A stretch of 64,000 nucleotides of DNA from Opisthocomus hoazin (lineage: Eukaryota > Chordata > Aves > Opisthocomiformes > Opisthocomidae): NCBI RefSeq assembly GCF_030867145.1, contig NC_134434.1:8432001-8496000 (forward strand), given 5' to 3'. Shown one piece after another: positions 53,481 to 64,000 of the stretch. The translations under genes were made by a program, and so were the position numbers. The notes below the pieces were generated by a model. That model did not search any database. It saw only the letters and a program-made list of their open reading frames with translations, and was not told where the DNA came from. Positions within the stretch are counted from its first letter, which is position 1. Each line of letters begins with the position of its first letter.

Positions 53481-54084
53481 CCCGGTCACCATCCGGGATG
53501 TGCGATGCCCCCCGGCCCCTCGCAGGAGGTGACGCGCTGGACGGTGACATTGGGTCTGGAGGGATGTGTGGGTGGGAGCCGTGAGGAGGGGGCTGAGCTG
53601 GTCAGACCTCCCCAGTCAGTGCCTGGGGTGGGTGACGCAGCACGGGGACCCTCTCCCCGGCCACGGTGGGGTCACAGGGCAGCTGTCCCTGCTGGGCTGC
53701 AGGGCCTGGGCAGGGGGACGGTGACGGCAGCGAGCCCTGTGCAGCCTGCAGTGAGATGATCCTGCGACGCGTGGCGATGGAGCACAGCCCTGTGCTCCGG
53801 GAGGGCCAGGAGCAGCCTCCCAGGACCAGCGCTGAGACCCCAGCCCCGGAGGGAGAAGGGAGCCCACCCTGGGAGGGACCCCCGGGGACAGCCGCTTTGC
53901 TCCTGCTCTTCACAACCACGCGTGGAAGCTCTGCCTCAAGCGCAGCCCCGGGCTCTCAGGCCCTTGGGACGTCGCCGGTGGCGTGCCTGGTCCCCCCAGG
54001 CTCCCCTGCGCGGGGATCCGTCCTGCTGCTCCCTGCTGCCGTGGCTCGGGTCAGGCCCCGGCCGTCAGGGTTCAGCAAGCCCAG

Positions 54085-54735
54085 GCTGACCACGAGCCAG
54101 TAGCGTGTCCTGGGTGCCAAGGAGGCCGATGGGATCCTGGGGTGCATCAAGAGGAGTGTGGGCAGCAGGGTGAGGGAGGTTCTCCTTCCCCTCTGCTCTG
54201 CCCTGGGGAGGCCCCATCTGCAGTGCTGTGTCCGGTGTTGGGCTCCCCAGTTCAAGAAAGATGAGGAGCTACTGGAGAGAGTCCAGCGCAGGGCTGCGAG
54301 GATGAGGAGGAGACTGGAGCATCTCTCCTACGAGGAGAGGCTGAGGGAGCTGGGCCTGTTCAGCCTGGAGAAGAGAAGGCTGAGAGGGGACCTTAGAAAT
54401 GATGATAAATATCTGCAGGGTGGGGGTCAGGAGGACGGGGCCAGACTCTTTCCAGTGGTGCCCAGCGACAGGACAAGGGGCAACGGGCACAAACTGAAGC
54501 TGAGGAAGCTCCAGCTGAACCCGAGGAAGAACTTCTTCCCTCTGAGGGTGACGGAGCCCTGGCCCAGGCTGCCCAGGGAGGCTGTGGAGTCTCCTTCTCT
54601 GGAGATATTCCAGCCCCGGCTGGACGCGGTGCTGTGCAGCCTGCTGTGGGTGACCCTGCTTGGGCAGGGGGTTGGGCTGGGTGACCCACAGAGGTCCCTG
54701 CCAACCCCGCCATGCTGGGATTCTGGGATTCTGAG
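54085..54735 (+). mobile_element. CR1 LINE 3' fragment (about 650 bp)
   Basis: Best preserved copy in the window. It reads from TGACCACGAGCCAGTAGCGT through AGGCCGATGGGATCCTGGGG and the ORF2 C-terminus ([20 protein letters not shown]) to the tail GGGATTCTGGGATTCTG. It is 5'-truncated and lacks the reverse transcriptase domain. Confidence 0.94.
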
Positions 54736-57265
54736 CGTGGTACGGGGAGCAGCACGGGTCCGAACGGAGCGCAGCAGCCTTGGGCGACCCGTGAAGGGAG
54801 CAGGGAGCTGGAGCTCAGTGCTGGCGTCGGGCCGTCTCGAGGAGCCGGGGGGCTGGTGGAGCCTGGGGCAGGGTCTGGGCGCGGGGGCTGAGTCGGTGAG
54901 GTTGTGCCCACGCGCTGCCTGGGGCTGCCTGCCTTCCCCAGCACTGAATTTGCTCGTGGGTTGAAAATTGAGACTCTCTCCTGAAGCAGCCGCGGGTGTG
55001 GTGACTCAGCCGAGCACCAGCATCACGCGGACGGGCTCTGGGTCGAGGGGGGGCACTGGGGCATCGCTCGAGGCTGGGGCCTGGGCAAGCCCTGGCTCGG
55101 CAGGAGCTCGGTTCACCCGGGCTGGTGCGAGCCCTTGCTGGGCAGGCGGCTGCTTTGCTGTCGCGGTTGCGCTCCAGCGGTGTGGTGGCCCTTGGGGAGC
55201 AATCCAGCATGGCGCTCGGGGCGAGGAGAGGCACAAGGGGACAAGAGCCGTGAGGAACACCGCTCCGCAGCCTGCCCTTCTCCGCGGAGGCAGCTCTGTC
55301 AGCCAGCAGCGTGGGTGGGAGTGGGGGTCGGTGTGTCCCCTGCTCCGCGCAAGCTTCCCGGGATGCCCGTGGCCTCCGGTACCCTGCTGGGCTGGACAGG
55401 AGAAGGGCCCATGGCTGAAACCCCAGCTGTTGCTTTCTGCAGCCGAGTGACATCCCAGGCTGGTGACGAGGGGCTCGAGCCCCTGCTCGGCCCTGCCGGC
55501 AGCGGCCCCCTTTCCTCCCGCACCCGCCGCTGTTGCTGTCTCTGGTCCGGAGTCTGTGGTGGCTCTCAGGGCTCAGCACTGGCTTTTCGGCAGGCGATGG
55601 GTTGGGGTCCTCCCTTGGCTCCCCACTGGGGTCTGTGCCCAAGGACCGGAGCAGGGCCAGCCCCGTCTCGCAGCTGCAGCCTGGCTCTGCTCCCCGCCTG
55701 GGACCCTTCCTCTGCTGCTCGGTCGAACCCGGCATCGACCACTCCGCCGGAGCCCAGGGCTTGTTCGCAGCTTGCTGAGCTAATGGCTGTGTCTGCCTCC
55801 CCTTGATCCCCAGCTGCAGAGCTCATTGATTCAGTACATTTCTTACCACACTTCATGGTATTTTACTCCTTTCTGTGCTTACCTTGTGCCAGATGCTCAC
55901 CCTGTGCTTCTGCCTGCCAGGTGGAGAATTCCTCCGGTCGGAGAAGCGTCCCTGCCCTGTGCTGGCCCTGCTCTCCTGCCCTCGGTCACCAGCCCTGCTT
56001 CCCCCCTCTGCCCTCTCCTGCCTTCCTTCCCTGCCTGCCTCTTCCTTCTGGGTCAGCGCAATCCCTCCGCCTTCTGCCCGCCAGTTCTTTGCCCCTTGGT
56101 CCCTGCTCCCAGGGCAGGGGGGGATTGCCTGACGTTCTCTCCAGCCGAGCACCAAGGCAGCCATGGTTCCCAAGGCATCGAGGGCTGCGAGGCTCCAGGC
56201 ACAGTGCCCTGTGTCCCTGCACGGCTCCCACTTCTGCGGCCAAGCGGAGGGGTCACTCCCTCGGGGCAGAGCCATCTCCCTGCCGGGTTTGCTCCAGCCT
56301 TTCTGCGTCGCCAGCCCAGCGCCTGGCACAGCCCTGCCCTGCTCTGCTGTCCCTGCCGGCAGCGCACGGGGTTTTCCTTGTTCTCCTTTGCCTCCCTCCC
56401 CGCAACACCTTCGCACTCGGCACGCACTGCGTGTTGCCTCGCTCTCTGCCTCACCTCCTTTCAACTCTCTTGCATGCATCATTCAACAGCCGTAACATTA
56501 TTGGGCATAAAATATTTACCTAACTGAGCTTTTTGCAAATATTTCCCTCCATTATTTTCCCTCCTTTTGGGAGCAGGCAGTGCTTCTCCTGTGCTCTCAA
56601 ATGGCTTCTCTTAAATAATACAGCAAGAACATATGAAGACCCAGAAGCCTTTTTCTTTCTCTGGAAATACCCATAAATACCACGGTGTCACCGATCCGTT
56701 ACAGCTACACCGGGACCACGGCTCAGGAGCAGCCGGCAGCAGAGGCGCAGCCTGCGTGGTCACCTTGCTGCTGGGAGACGGACGGGCAGGGCAGCAGCAC
56801 AAGGATGCGAGAAGACCTGACGTGATGCAGAGTGTTAATATGAATTAAGAAAGGCTCCTTTCAGAGGGGACAGCTGAAGCTTAGCAGGGGCAGTGCAGGA
56901 CTGAGCGCTCCCAGTCTGGTCCCAGCTGGGATGCTGGGCCAGCTGCTTGGAACGGCATTCCCGATGGCAGCTGCAAGGCCGGTCCCGGGGCCGGTGGCCC
57001 GTGGCACGGGGATGCAGAGGGACGCTTCCCGCTGCGGGCCGGGCAGGCTGGGCAGTCCTCTGCAGCTCTGAAAGAGCGGGACAAAGTGTTTCAGGAGCTT
57101 GAGAATGCGGTGTTTCTTCCGAAGGAGGTGTGTGCGTGTGTGGGATGGTGAGCACCTTCTTCCTGTGCGTGAGGACATTCAGCTGCGCACCCACAGCTTT
57201 CCCTGCCATGGGCTGCGCTTGTGTCACAGGTGGGTCTTCGCACAGAGGGTGCCATGGGAGGACCC
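54736..57265. other. Intergenic
   Basis: No gene, RNA or transposon recognised. AT-rich patches at 56500-56560 and 56600-56690. Confidence 0.5.
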
Positions 57266-57650
57266 ATGAAAGGCTGAGGGAGCTGGGCTTGTTTAGCCTG
57301 GAGAAGAGAAGGCTGAGGGGGGACTTCATAAATGCCTACAAATATCTGCAGGGTGGGTGTCAGGAGGACGGGGCCAGACTCTTTTCAGCGGTGCCCAGCG
57401 ACAGGACAAGGCACAAACTGAAGCCGAGGAAGCTCCAGCTGAGCCCGAGGAAGAACTTCTTCCCTCTGAGGGTGACGGAGCCCTGGCCCAGGCTGCCCAG
57501 GGAGGCTGTGGAGTCTCCTTCTCTGGAGATATTGCAGACCCGCCTGGCCGCGGTGCTGTGCAGCCTGCTGTGGGTGACCCTGCTTGGGCAGGGGGTTGGG
57601 CTGGGTGACCCCCAGAGGTCCCTGCCAACCCCTGCCATGCTGGGATTCTG
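57266..57650 (+). mobile_element. CR1 LINE 3' fragment, 5'-truncated
   Basis: From CCCATGAAAGGCTGAGGGAG to ATGCTGGGATTCTG. Carries a deletion in the GGGGCAACGG block (reads GACAAGGCACAAACTG), which separates it from the other copies. Confidence 0.92.
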
Positions 57651-58260
57651 TGGGCCGTGCTGTGTGCAGTGGGGGGCTGCAGCCCCCAGGCGTGGGGTGC
57701 ACCGTGCCCGGTGTGGGGTGTGCCATGCCCGGCGTGGGGTTCCCCGGGCGCGGGGTGCACCGTTCCCAGGCCGGGGTCCGGCTCCCTGGGCCGGGGTCCT
57801 GCCCGCGGGGTCCCGCTCTGCCGCGGTGGCCGTGCCCCGCGGGGGGGGGGTCTGGCTGCCGCCCGGCGCTGTCCGCGGTGCTGACGGCGGCGGCGCCCGG
57901 GGCCGCTGCGCGCTCCCGTTGCGCGCTCCCGCGGTTCCTCCCTATCGATCCGCCCGGTTCGATCAGTGGGTGCCAGCGGCGGGAAACCTCCCTTAACCCC
58001 CCCCCCCCCGAAGGAAGGGGGTGGCGGGGGGGCAGGTGGAGCGGCCCCCGGCCCTGGCAGCCATCCCGGCCCCGGAGGCGTGGGTGACAGCTGCGGTCCT
58101 GGCCAGGCGGCCGTGGGACGCTTGGGCTTCCTCCCCCCCCCGGGAAGGTGTCCGGCCATCTCGGAGGGAGGAAAAACTGCAAACGGCAGGAAAAAGCCAT
58201 GCAGAGAGCCCTGCTGCAGTGGTGAAAAAATAAACGACAGGACCCTTTCCCTAATTCGTG
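57651..58260 (+). other. GC-rich patch ending in a candidate poly(A) site
   Basis: CpG/G-rich sequence (57650-58150) with short irregular repeats of GCGTGGGGTGCACCGT type (57710-57770), then AATAAA at 58229-58234 followed by TGTGTCGTCGTTGTCCTCGTG. It may be the 3' end of an unidentified + strand transcript; no coding frame is convincing. Confidence 0.35.
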
Positions 58261-61200
58261 TGTCGTCGTTGTCCTCGTGAGCGGAGCCTCCGGGGTCTCA
58301 CTGCTGGAAAGAAACAGGTAGTTAAGTAAAATGTGCTGGGGGGAGGACGTGGGGGTGCACCTGGAGCCGTGTCCCCCACCCTGGGCTAGGGATCTCAGAA
58401 TTTCGTATCCTGCCTGCCTGCACCAGTCCCGTCTGCCGGCCATGACCAGTAAGGGCTGGGACGGTTTAGATCTGAAGATGCTCGGGCAGGGCTGCGGGGG
58501 GATCGCACCGAGTCAGCGGCTGGGTGGCAAAATGGTGGTGAATGTCGCTGAGCCCAAGCGATACGGATGAGAACACGTCCTTAGCTGCAAAAAGGCAAAG
58601 CTGGCCTTTAATTTAATATTTCCTGCTCAGGAAACGAGACCTGGCAGTCGCTGGCGGTAGTTCTGTGGAAGTGTCTCCTCGGAGCCCGGTGGCAGTCACA
58701 GAAGGCAAATTGCTCGTTAGCAGTTATTAGGAAAGGGGCTGAAAACAAAGCAGGCAGCAGCATCATGCCGAGGTACCGCGCGCCGTGTCGCAGCGCAGAC
58801 GCTGTGCACGGTTTTGGCTGCCCAATCACAGAGAGGAGGTGGCTGAACTAGGGAAGGTAAAGAACGGGGTGACAAGGCCGATCAAAGGCATGGAGCAGCT
58901 TCTGCCTGAGAAGGAACTGATAAATTAGAGCTCTCTCAGTTAGAAGAGAGACAACAGAGGTGATATAGGGTGGAGTTCTGGAAATTCAGGAGCAGTGTGG
59001 AGATGAGTGATGGGAAATGGATGTCCACCATTTCTCAGGGATGGATGGCATCCCATGAAACAATCAGGCTGAGAACATAAATGAGGAAAAGAATTTTCTT
59101 TTTTCCATGCAGTGCTCAATTACGCTGTGGAACTCGGCACTGCAGGGTGGCTCGGGGACCCCAGCCCCCGGCTCGGACAGCGATTAGACAAGTGCGTGGA
59201 AGAGGGATGCGTTAGAGGCGATGGAGTGCGGCGGTGCGGACGCCGGGCCTGGCACAGGGAGTGCTCTGCTGCCGGCGGCCGGGCAGAGCAGCGAGAGGGG
59301 GCCACTGCCGTCCGTGCCCCGGGTCAAGGCTGTGACACGTGGATGGGTCTGGCCCCACGGAGCTGGGGAGCGGGGTCCGGAGCCTGCAGCGGTGCTGCCC
59401 TGCCGTGGGCAGCCAGGGCCGGGTGATGGGCAGCTCAGCGCGTGTGGCCGTTGCTGCTCCATCATTCCCTCTCCTGCAGTCACCCGCTGTCACCGTCCCT
59501 GGCCTTGCCCGGCGCTTCGCTGGCCGCGGCATCGGCTGGCCCCGGCTTGGGACGTGCCTTTGCCTCACCAAGGACTGTTTAAGCGTTTCCCTGTTACAGC
59601 CAAGCGAGCAGACCTTTCCCCGTAATGCCGGCAAATCCCTGTTCCCGAGGAGCCGTTAATTGATTTCCCTTCTCGCCGTGCCTCCGCTGCCCGCGGCGGT
59701 GCTGACACCGCCTGCCCGCGCTCTCCCTGCCCGCGCTCCCAGGCAGCGGCCGCGACAGGCGGATCCTGAAATTATTGATAAACACTCATTGGGGCTGGAG
59801 CCGGGGAAATTGCCAGCAACCCCAGCGGACTGCTCTCTTGCCAGCGTCATTTTTCTTGATGACAGCATGTTCCGAAGTTTGTCGGGGAGGGGGCAGGGCC
59901 TGCTGGCAACTTCCTTTCGGTTTTATGCATCGGTTGTTTTAAAAGATCCCTGCATAAAAGGAGAGAGGGGAGGCTCGGGAGCGGGTCCTGCCGCTGTCTC
60001 TGCCCTCCAGCCCGTCCCCAAAGGGCTGGGCTGGGCTCTCCACCGAGCTTTGCCCAGACCTTCCTCCACGGCCCTGCTTCTTCCTCCGAATCCTCCGCTC
60101 CCGTGGACTGTCACCCCGTGCCAGGGCAAGGACACTGGGCCATGCTCTGAGCAGGGAGAGGAGCCGGCGTGGGCGCAGCAGTGGAGCCGGACATCCCTCT
60201 TCCGAGGCCAGACAGCCCTCGCCAGCGAGGAGCCCGGCTGCCGGAGGGGCTGCCAGCCGGCCCTCCCCGCAGGGCAAAAATCACCTCAAGCATCTCCCAG
60301 GGCTGGTCCCAGCCAGCCCGGTGCGATTTCGCCTGGGCAGTGCTCCGTGCCCAGCTTGCGCAGCGCATACAGATGCACGCGGTGCGTCGGGTCTCGAGCT
60401 GTTGCTCTTTCTGGAGCTTGGAGCATTTTTCTCTCTGCTCGGTCTGCTAATTAGCGAGAGGTTGTGGATCAGGAACAGAGGGAAATGTCCTTCTGTGGTT
60501 CTGGCACCAGAAATAATTGAGCCATTTTTCACCTATAGCCAATCTAATTCTGTCCACATCTTGATTTTTCTCTTAATAGCTCGGGGATGCTGTTGGCAGC
60601 CGTGGGATTCACAGCCATGTCCAAGCTTTTCAGTAATCGTCTGGATTTCGTGCTCTCTTGCTAACCAGTTGCTGGTTTCTTCTGAGTTTTCCCGTAAGCT
60701 CCTCTGGGGGTGGGAAAGGAGCTCGCTTTAGCCGGGCTGCGTTTGCCTCTGCACCGCGTTCCTCAATACCTCTCTGCACTGCAGGATGGTGGGCCCGGTG
60801 CGGCTCCTCCGCGGCAGACACGCGTCCCCGGGGCCGTCCCTCCGGTCTGGGTCTGTTCCGCAGGCAGCGATCCCGGCTCTGCTCGCCCGGGCGGGGGCTC
60901 CTGTCATCCCCAGACCCTCCCCGCAGCGCATGGGGCACGTCCCATGGTGGGCGATGATGGGCAGGGGCTCCTGTCACCCCCAGACCCTCCCTGCGGCGCA
61001 CGGGGCACGTCCCATGGTGGGCGATGATGGGCAGGGGCTCCGTGGGCTGCCGCGGAGTGGGAAGCAACCCCGGTCTGCGCTCCCCGGGGTCGGCCCTGCT
61101 GCCTCCCCGGCTGGGCAGCCCCACGCCGGGTCCGTGCAGGCTGGGGCGGTGGGAAGCGGGGCTGCTTCCCACTGGCTCGGGGTGCAGGGTGAGCAGAGCC

Positions 61201-62515
61201 CAGCTCCGGGCGGCTGCGCGGCAGCGGCTGCTCGTGCTGGGTGCCCCGGCGCTCCCAAACCAGCGAACACCCCACTACAGTTGTCATGGAAATCAGAAAG
61301 TGTGTCTGCTCGGGCTTCCTCGGCGCAGGGCTCCGTCGTCCCCACGGTTCGTACATCGGAGAGCCCCTCGCCGCGCTGACGCGGGAGCAGCTCTGGTGGG
61401 GCAGCCGGGGCTCGGTGGGCGGCTGCGGTCCCCCCGCCGCGCCGGTGCTGGGGCCGGTGCTGCGGTTCCGTGCGCCCGGCCCGGGGAAGTGGAGACGTTC
61501 ACGGCAAGCTGAAAGGTGCGATTCATCAGCGCCAGTCCCCAGAGGCTCGGGGCCTGTCAGGCACCAAAAAACCCCATACATCACGGTGGCGGGGGGGCTG
61601 CTGCCTCCTTTTTTTGATTTTTTTTTGGGCATTTTGCTTTTCCATGGATGCCGGAGCGCTGTGAGGCGAGCGGTGGGGCAGGAGAGGGGCCGCAGCGTGG
61701 GCTCGGGCCGAGGAGCTGCCATGGCTGATGGATGCCGCTCCCCTGTTCACGCGCTACGGAAATCTCCCCCCGCCGCCCGCGCGTGCGGAGCTGGGGAGGC
61801 TGCAGCGCCTGGGAGGGGTCTCCAGCCTCTGCACAGATGAAGGGGCTCAGACGTCTTCCCCATCTTCACCCTGTCCCCCACGTTTGTCCCTCCGTGTTTG
61901 TGCGTGTGTGCGTGCATCTGTGTGCAGATTTGATTGTCTTCTTTATAACATTTTCTTTTTCCAGTGTTTATGGGCCATGGGATTGGAAGTGAAGCATCTA
62001 CTTAATTGCTGTCAGGCAAGGAAATGGGTTATAAAGTTGCCAAGGGAAAAAATAGATCACTCTGGGGTAAATGCAGGGGAGCAGGGCTGATGTGAAGAGG
62101 AGGGGGAGGACGGCTGGGGATGGGGAGAGATGGGGGGGGAAGGAGGGGACGGAGCAGGAAGGGATCGGCAGGCAGCAAAGGGAGCTGGCTCGGGAAGGGA
62201 TGTGGGGGCTCTCCCTGCCTCCAAGAGGGGAAAATCAGGAGAAGGGAGCCCTCCCCATCCTCCCCGTCCTCCCCACTGCCCGAGCCTCCTGGCTGCTGCC
62301 GCTCCGGTTCCAGGCTCTTGGCTTGCCACTCTCTTCATCTGCATCACTCTCTTGTTTCCCTCATTATTTCCCCCGGTCGAACCCTCCACCATGTCATCTT
62401 CATCGCACGGCTCCTCCCTCTCCCCATTCGCCACATCACTGCGGCAAGGACTCACTTTCCCATCTTTTAGTCTCAGTGCCACACATAAAAGCGCTGTGAT
62501 GGCCATGGCGTGATA
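58261..62515. other. Intergenic
   Basis: No gene or transposon recognised. Holds a 70-bp tandem duplication (60894-61033) and T-rich tracts (61608-61628). Confidence 0.5.
60894..61040. repeat. 70-bp tandem duplication
   Basis: GGGGCTCCTGTCA-starting unit at 60894 and 60964, with a third partial copy starting at 61034. The first two units differ at only a few positions, so the duplication is recent. Confidence 0.92.
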
Positions 62516-62815
62516 GCAAAGACAGAACTTAATTTCACAGCATTTTCATATAATACTCCATAAAACTGAACAAATTTGCTGGAGTCCAAATCCATCTCAT
62601 TATGCGGAGTCATTGACAGGGAGGCTTTTACATTCTGGGACTCAGAGCTCAACTGGGGGATGCTACAGAAGAAGAGAAAAATAATTAATTAGGTGCTGCT
62701 TTGAATCTTTGATCCTGCGTCACAAGGCACATTAAATAAAATGCCTGGCTCATGAATAAACGCTGCACAGAGCCCTGTTTTTCTGACCCTGCTCAGGAAA
62801 TTTTCAGCGAGGCTG
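62516..62815. other. AT-rich block, candidate conserved non-coding element
   Basis: About 300 bp of balanced, non-repetitive AT-rich sequence in a GC-rich region. It holds TAATTAATTAG (62682-62692) and several ATTAAA/AATAAA stretches and has no coding potential. Conservation is only suspected from its composition. Confidence 0.3.
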
Positions 62816-62865
62816 AGGTGTGTGGCGGGGATCCCTGGCCTGAGTCTGTGCCCCAGGAGCAGGGC

Positions 62866-63020
62866 AGGGAGGAGGTGATGGAGCAGGGAGGAGGTGATGG
62901 AGCAGGGAGGAGGTGATGGAGCAGGGCAGGGAGGAGGTGATGGAGCGGGACAGGGAGGAGAAGGTGGAGCAGAGCAGGGAGGAGGACATGGAGCAGGGAG
63001 GAGGAGATGAAGCAGGGCAG
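62866..63020. repeat. 19-bp minisatellite
   Basis: GGAGGTGATGGAGCAGGGA units (19 bp) in tandem from 62871, with longer variants that add CAGGG and degenerate units towards 63020. Confidence 0.9.
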
Positions 63021-63840
63021 GACGTCTCCCTGGGGCAGGAGCAGCAGGCTGCAGTGACAACCCCACATGGTTAAAAAAGCAAAGTACGGCTGCAGTGCCC
63101 TGGCAGGCTGCTGAGGATGAGGATGGGCTGAAGGAGCACTCGGGTTCCCCGGAGCTCTGCTGTGGTCCCTGCTGCCCCCTTTGCGCCCAGAGACCCTGCC
63201 CGGCACATCCAGGGCCCGCGCCCTGCCCTGCCAGGAGCCGTGCCTGCGCAGGCTGGGGATGGTGCCATGTGTCAGGGTCCCTGCAACCACCCCCGTCCTC
63301 CTGCCCCGTCCCTTGCCTTGCGGTCTGTTCTCTGTACACAGCTGCAGTCCGTCTGTCAGTGTCTGTGAGTGAGCTGGAGATTCATGTGGGGTTTGTAACT
63401 TTGGAGTACTGTGATTTGTGAGCTGTAAGGACCAAGCATCTGGCCACGCCAGGCGGGCGAGCGGGCTCGGGCTCTGCCAGGCGAAGGGATGCTGGGGCCG
63501 GGGCTGCGCTCCGAGCCCTTGACTGGGTTGCCAGTGAGCCCCTGTGAGCACTCACCGTGCCCTGCCTGGCAGCGAGGGCTCTCTGCCTCTCACCTGGGTG
63601 GAACACGCGATCAGACCAGGCAGTACTAGGAAGCCTTAACGCCTGGCTTCATTCACTGGCATCCCCCCATGTCCTGGCATGGGAGCGAGTCCTGGCAGGG
63701 GTCCTGTGCCCTGATCGATGGGCAGTGGGGCTGCCCCGTGGCAGGGTGGTGGGGTGTCCTCGGGGGCAGCTGCGATGCCAGGCGGGTGAATTAAAGAGAG
63801 ACCAGCAAAGCAATCCTGCAGAGGAGAGAGCTCGCTTCAC
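63021..63840. other. Intergenic
   Basis: Nothing recognised apart from ordinary GC-moderate unique sequence. Confidence 0.4.
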
Positions 63841-64000
63841 CTCGCGCCTCTAATTAATCTCCGAGCCAATGAGGATGCTCTCATCTGGTCTTTACTTAAT
63901 CCATAACCCAGAAATCCTCAAATTATGTCATTTGTTCAATACAGATGAAATTAATTACTCTGGGAAATAGGCAACAAGTTGCATTTCTGACGCCCCTTAT
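63841..64000. other. AT-rich block at window edge, candidate conserved non-coding element
   Basis: Non-repetitive AT-rich sequence with TAATTAATC, GAGCCAATGAG, TACTTAATCC and AAATTAATTAC motifs, running out of the window. It resembles developmental enhancer sequence in composition; conservation could not be tested. Confidence 0.3.

Larger units (their letters stand above)
49431..54084. other. Intergenic, ENPP7 to CR1
   Basis: No gene recognised. A T/A-rich patch lies at 51830-51900. A 20-bp tandem repeat (53215-53290) and a CCCTCCCCGTG-rich stretch (53345-53480) are present. Open frames are short and unsupported. Confidence 0.5.

Noticed and set aside
54158-54964. Open frame with [20 protein letters not shown]-type sequence, recurring at several places
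   Set aside because: It is the C-terminal end of CR1 ORF2 and its 3' UTR; the same segment recurs in truncated form at 7015, 8866, 31588, 37935, 47988 and 57266.
62793-63551. Minus-strand frame with SSLLCSTFSSL-type repeats
   Set aside because: Translation of the 19-bp minisatellite; no independent coding evidence.
1-64000. CRISPR arrays, operons, bacterial mobile elements, tRNA or rRNA genes
   Set aside because: The DNA is vertebrate nuclear sequence; no direct-repeat/spacer array, cloverleaf-like gene or rRNA segment was seen.

Overview
The window looks like avian nuclear DNA. It has compact vertebrate gene structures, very GC-rich CpG islands, and about eleven CR1-type LINE fragments, several ending in the 8-bp 3' tail repeat typical of bird CR1. 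The species cannot be read from the sequence. Four protein-coding genes are supported, and their order and orientation mirror the human 17q25.3 block: CBX4 (+, 5' end outside the window), CBX8 (+), CBX2 (-) and ENPP7 (-). This is the Polycomb chromobox cluster with the intestinal alkaline sphingomyelinase gene beside it.

Layout. 1-3165: last intron, last two coding exons and 3' UTR of CBX4. 3.2-10.4 kb: intergenic, with two CR1 copies. 10.4-20.5 kb: an unusually long, almost continuous CpG-rich block with no recognisable gene. It carries eleven copies of the palindrome CACGCGTG, a perfect inverted pair of CArG boxes, and a few isolated AT-rich motif islands. 20.5-23.0 kb: CBX8, with a 350-nt G-free tract in intron 2. 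23.0-25.9 kb: the gap between the converging 3' ends of CBX8 and CBX2, including a small CpG-rich block with poly-G runs. 25.9-35.0 kb: CBX2 with a probable 4.2-kb 3' UTR. 35.0-36.1 kb: CBX2 promoter CpG island. 36.1-43.2 kb: intergenic, with CR1 copies and a minisatellite. 43.2-49.3 kb: ENPP7, five exons. 49.4-64 kb: intergenic, with CR1 copies, minisatellites and some AT-rich stretches that may be conserved non-coding elements.

How the genes work together. CBX2, CBX4 and CBX8 are alternative chromodomain subunits of canonical PRC1. Each reads H3K27me3 with an N-terminal chromodomain and joins RING1 through a C-terminal Pc box. They differ in the middle: CBX2 has an AT-hook and a serine/acidic plus basic compaction region, CBX4 has SUMO-interacting and CtBP-binding motifs, and CBX8 has KRGPKP basic motifs. 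The shared exon plan (short exons of 69-72, 44, 66 and 67-70 bp, then one large last exon) shows they arose by tandem duplication. ENPP7 is functionally unrelated (ectoenzyme, sphingomyelin hydrolysis) and is only a conserved neighbour.

Limits. Exon boundaries were called by eye from splice consensus, reading phase and recalled mammalian orthologues. Promoter and non-coding calls are inferences. Most long open frames in the CpG-rich block are products of stop-codon depletion and are not annotated.
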